Shown here piece after piece: positions 62,610 to 64,000 of a stretch of DNA of 64,000 nt. A model generated the notes under the pieces. The model saw only the letters and a program-made list of their open reading frames with translations. It did not search any database and had not been told where the DNA came from. Source of the DNA: Ophiodon elongatus (taxonomy: Eukaryota > Chordata > Actinopteri > Perciformes > Hexagrammidae); the NCBI GenBank assembly GCA_016806645.1, contig JACSYO010002116.1:7074001-7138000 (forward strand), in the 5' to 3' direction. The position numbers and the translations under genes are program-made. Numbering within the stretch: the stretch's first letter is position 1; every line of letters begins with the position of its first letter.

Positions 62610-64000
62610 GAGGAAAAGCGAGTGAGGAAACAGAAACAGTCTCCTGCTTCTTGCCTGCCTGCCTACCAGCCTCTAGGGCAGCAGAGCTCCGGTTCTCACC
62701 AAGCATCTAGAACGAGTCCCGTCAGGTTTTCCATAGCTACTCACTATTTTGAGTTTCTAACCAGTTTATGGTTCGTCTAGCAGCGGCACTCAAAACCACA
62801 GAAGAAAAAAATCTGTGCCTCGTAGGAAAAAAAGAAGAAAAGTTCCATGTCAACATGGTTTGCGTGGTTTCATGAGCAAGTTTATTCAAGCTGCAATTTA
62901 AAAGCAATGTACCATCATTTCTGACGACAGCATGCATCACTTGATTAATACAAATATCTTTAATAGCGTGAGCAATATGTCGTGGACTGTAATTTGTAAG
63001 AGTGCAAAGGTTTTCAGATAATCATCTCTGTATTGTGCAGCTGCCAGGACTCACCACAATGTTTACTTCTGCAGAAACAACTGAGACCACATCCATGCAA
63101 ATAACAATCACCACCCGTCATGATGCAACACGAAAAATACCAAAAAAAGGAGGAGCGATCTTATCGTTAATCCAAACGTTTTTCAGCTCAGAGATTTTAG
63201 TAGAATTTTATATTTGTTTTCTTAGTATACTGAGCATACCAGTTACATGAGACAGTTATAGAAAATTAAAGTGTTCCTGTCTAAAAGTTTAGTTTACACG
63301 CAATAGTAATATAATAAAAGATACAACAAACTATAATGTCTTTTGTGTCATCAGAAAGCCTGAAACACGCATTCCCAGGTACCTGAAGAGCCCCTGACTG
63401 TACTCTCTGCAGATTCCTACATTTAGTTCATCTAAAAATAGTGCATGTGTAAAAGCTGCAGAGAATTAGAAAGTGGGTTGGTGTGACAATGATTTTGTAT
63501 GATGGTCTACGAATATAGAGCAAAGCCTGACATGAAGACAAACATCAGATAAGGGAAGCAACACGTCACATCAGAGCCTGACAAAAACAAAACTTATTTT
63601 TTAAAAGAAAGAGTCCAAAGAAATATGGAAAGTAGTCTGACAGTGCTGCTGCGTTATTGCTGATGTATCGGTCCCTGTGCCTCCACATCTGAATCACAGA
63701 GGGGATGAAGCAGTGCTGCCTGCAGTAGAACACTAATTTGGTTTGTAACGCACCTGTCTTAGCTCTCTGCTGCATAATATATAAACCTCTCCTGAGAAAC
63801 TCATCAATATATATTGGCTGAGCATTCCAGGAAACTCTCCCGCTCAAAGCAGCAGCCAGGAGCTGAAAGAGTCCATCATCAACCAGCTATCAAGCAAGGT
63901 CAGCAAGAGGCTACTCCACTTCACATATTGCTCATATTACAGAAAAGCCTTTATACACTCAGAACTAGGGAGCAGGTATGAATATGCTATGAGATAAATT
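62610..64000. other. upstream flank of E1
   Basis: About 1.4 kb upstream of the E1 start codon. It may hold the E1 promoter or be an intron of a still longer form. A possible LINE ORF remnant lies near 63,560-63,850. No TATA box or additional exon was identified. Confidence 0.5.
63560..63850 (-). mobile_element. possible LINE ORF C-terminal remnant
   Basis: A minus-strand reading frame contains RAKTGALQTKLVFYCRQHCF then IPSVIQMW. The pattern SFIPSVIRLWN is typical of the C-terminus of non-LTR retrotransposon proteins. It is short and diverged, and a chance reading frame is possible. Confidence 0.3.

Noticed and set aside
1..62609. Gene could be MACF1 instead of dystonin
   Set aside because: MACF1 shares most domains and even the E62 head. 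However, the single-exon 3-kb coiled-coil rod followed by a stop-containing plakin-repeat exon is the BPAG1e architecture, and E61 residues fit dystonin better.

Overview
The window is vertebrate nuclear DNA, almost certainly from a ray-finned (teleost) fish. It is occupied by one large multi-exon gene on the minus strand: dystonin (dst, also called BPAG1 or bullous pemphigoid antigen 1), a giant plakin/spectraplakin that links actin, intermediate filaments and microtubules. Dystonin is chosen over its paralog MACF1 because the plakin domain is followed by a 3-kb single-exon coiled-coil rod and a separate plakin-repeat exon with its own stop codon. That is the epithelial BPAG1e architecture. 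The long spectrin-repeat exon also keeps dystonin-like residues (SPDLLGLKRDLDALSKQC). Fish origin is inferred from compact introns and from teleost-type repeats: a fold-back MITE, LINE fragments and abundant CA/TA microsatellites.

I traced 77 coding exons by reading splice sites and codon phase; every junction keeps the frame. Reading 5' to 3' (high to low coordinates): an alternative first exon at 62.6 kb; CH1 of the actin-binding domain (61.5 to 54.2 kb); a second alternative first exon with an acylation-type MGNICGC start (51.2 to 50.4 kb); CH2 (48.2 to about 46.8 kb); a third first exon with its own TATA box for the epithelial form (45.2 kb); the plakin domain with an embedded SH3 (46.7 to 38.7 kb); the epithelial-only rod and plakin-repeat exons (38.0 to 32.7 kb); linker exons; a 4.1-kb exon of degenerate plakin repeats plus a long acidic Ser-rich tract, equivalent to the BPAG1b-specific exon (29.8 to 25.6 kb); then the spectrin-repeat rod (25.5 kb to the left edge). 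A fourth alternative first exon (8.5 to 7.2 kb) starts inside the rod and encodes an MGKPLSRPDC head known from the paralog MACF1 isoform 4. The last rod repeats, EF hands and GAR microtubule-binding domain lie beyond the left edge. The right edge may cut off further upstream first exons.

One locus therefore appears to encode at least four kinds of protein: long forms with a full actin-binding domain; a CH2-only form with a predicted lipid-anchored head; the epithelial desmosome/hemidesmosome-type form, which stops at 32,706; and a short rod-plus-tail form. The internal cassette exons start and end in phase 0, so they can be skipped without a frameshift.

No other protein-coding gene, RNA gene or CRISPR array was found. 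The most unusual non-coding items are a perfect spacer-less 84-bp palindrome at 46,298-46,381, three GC-AG introns in this one gene, and a 29-bp minisatellite just upstream of the first shared exon.
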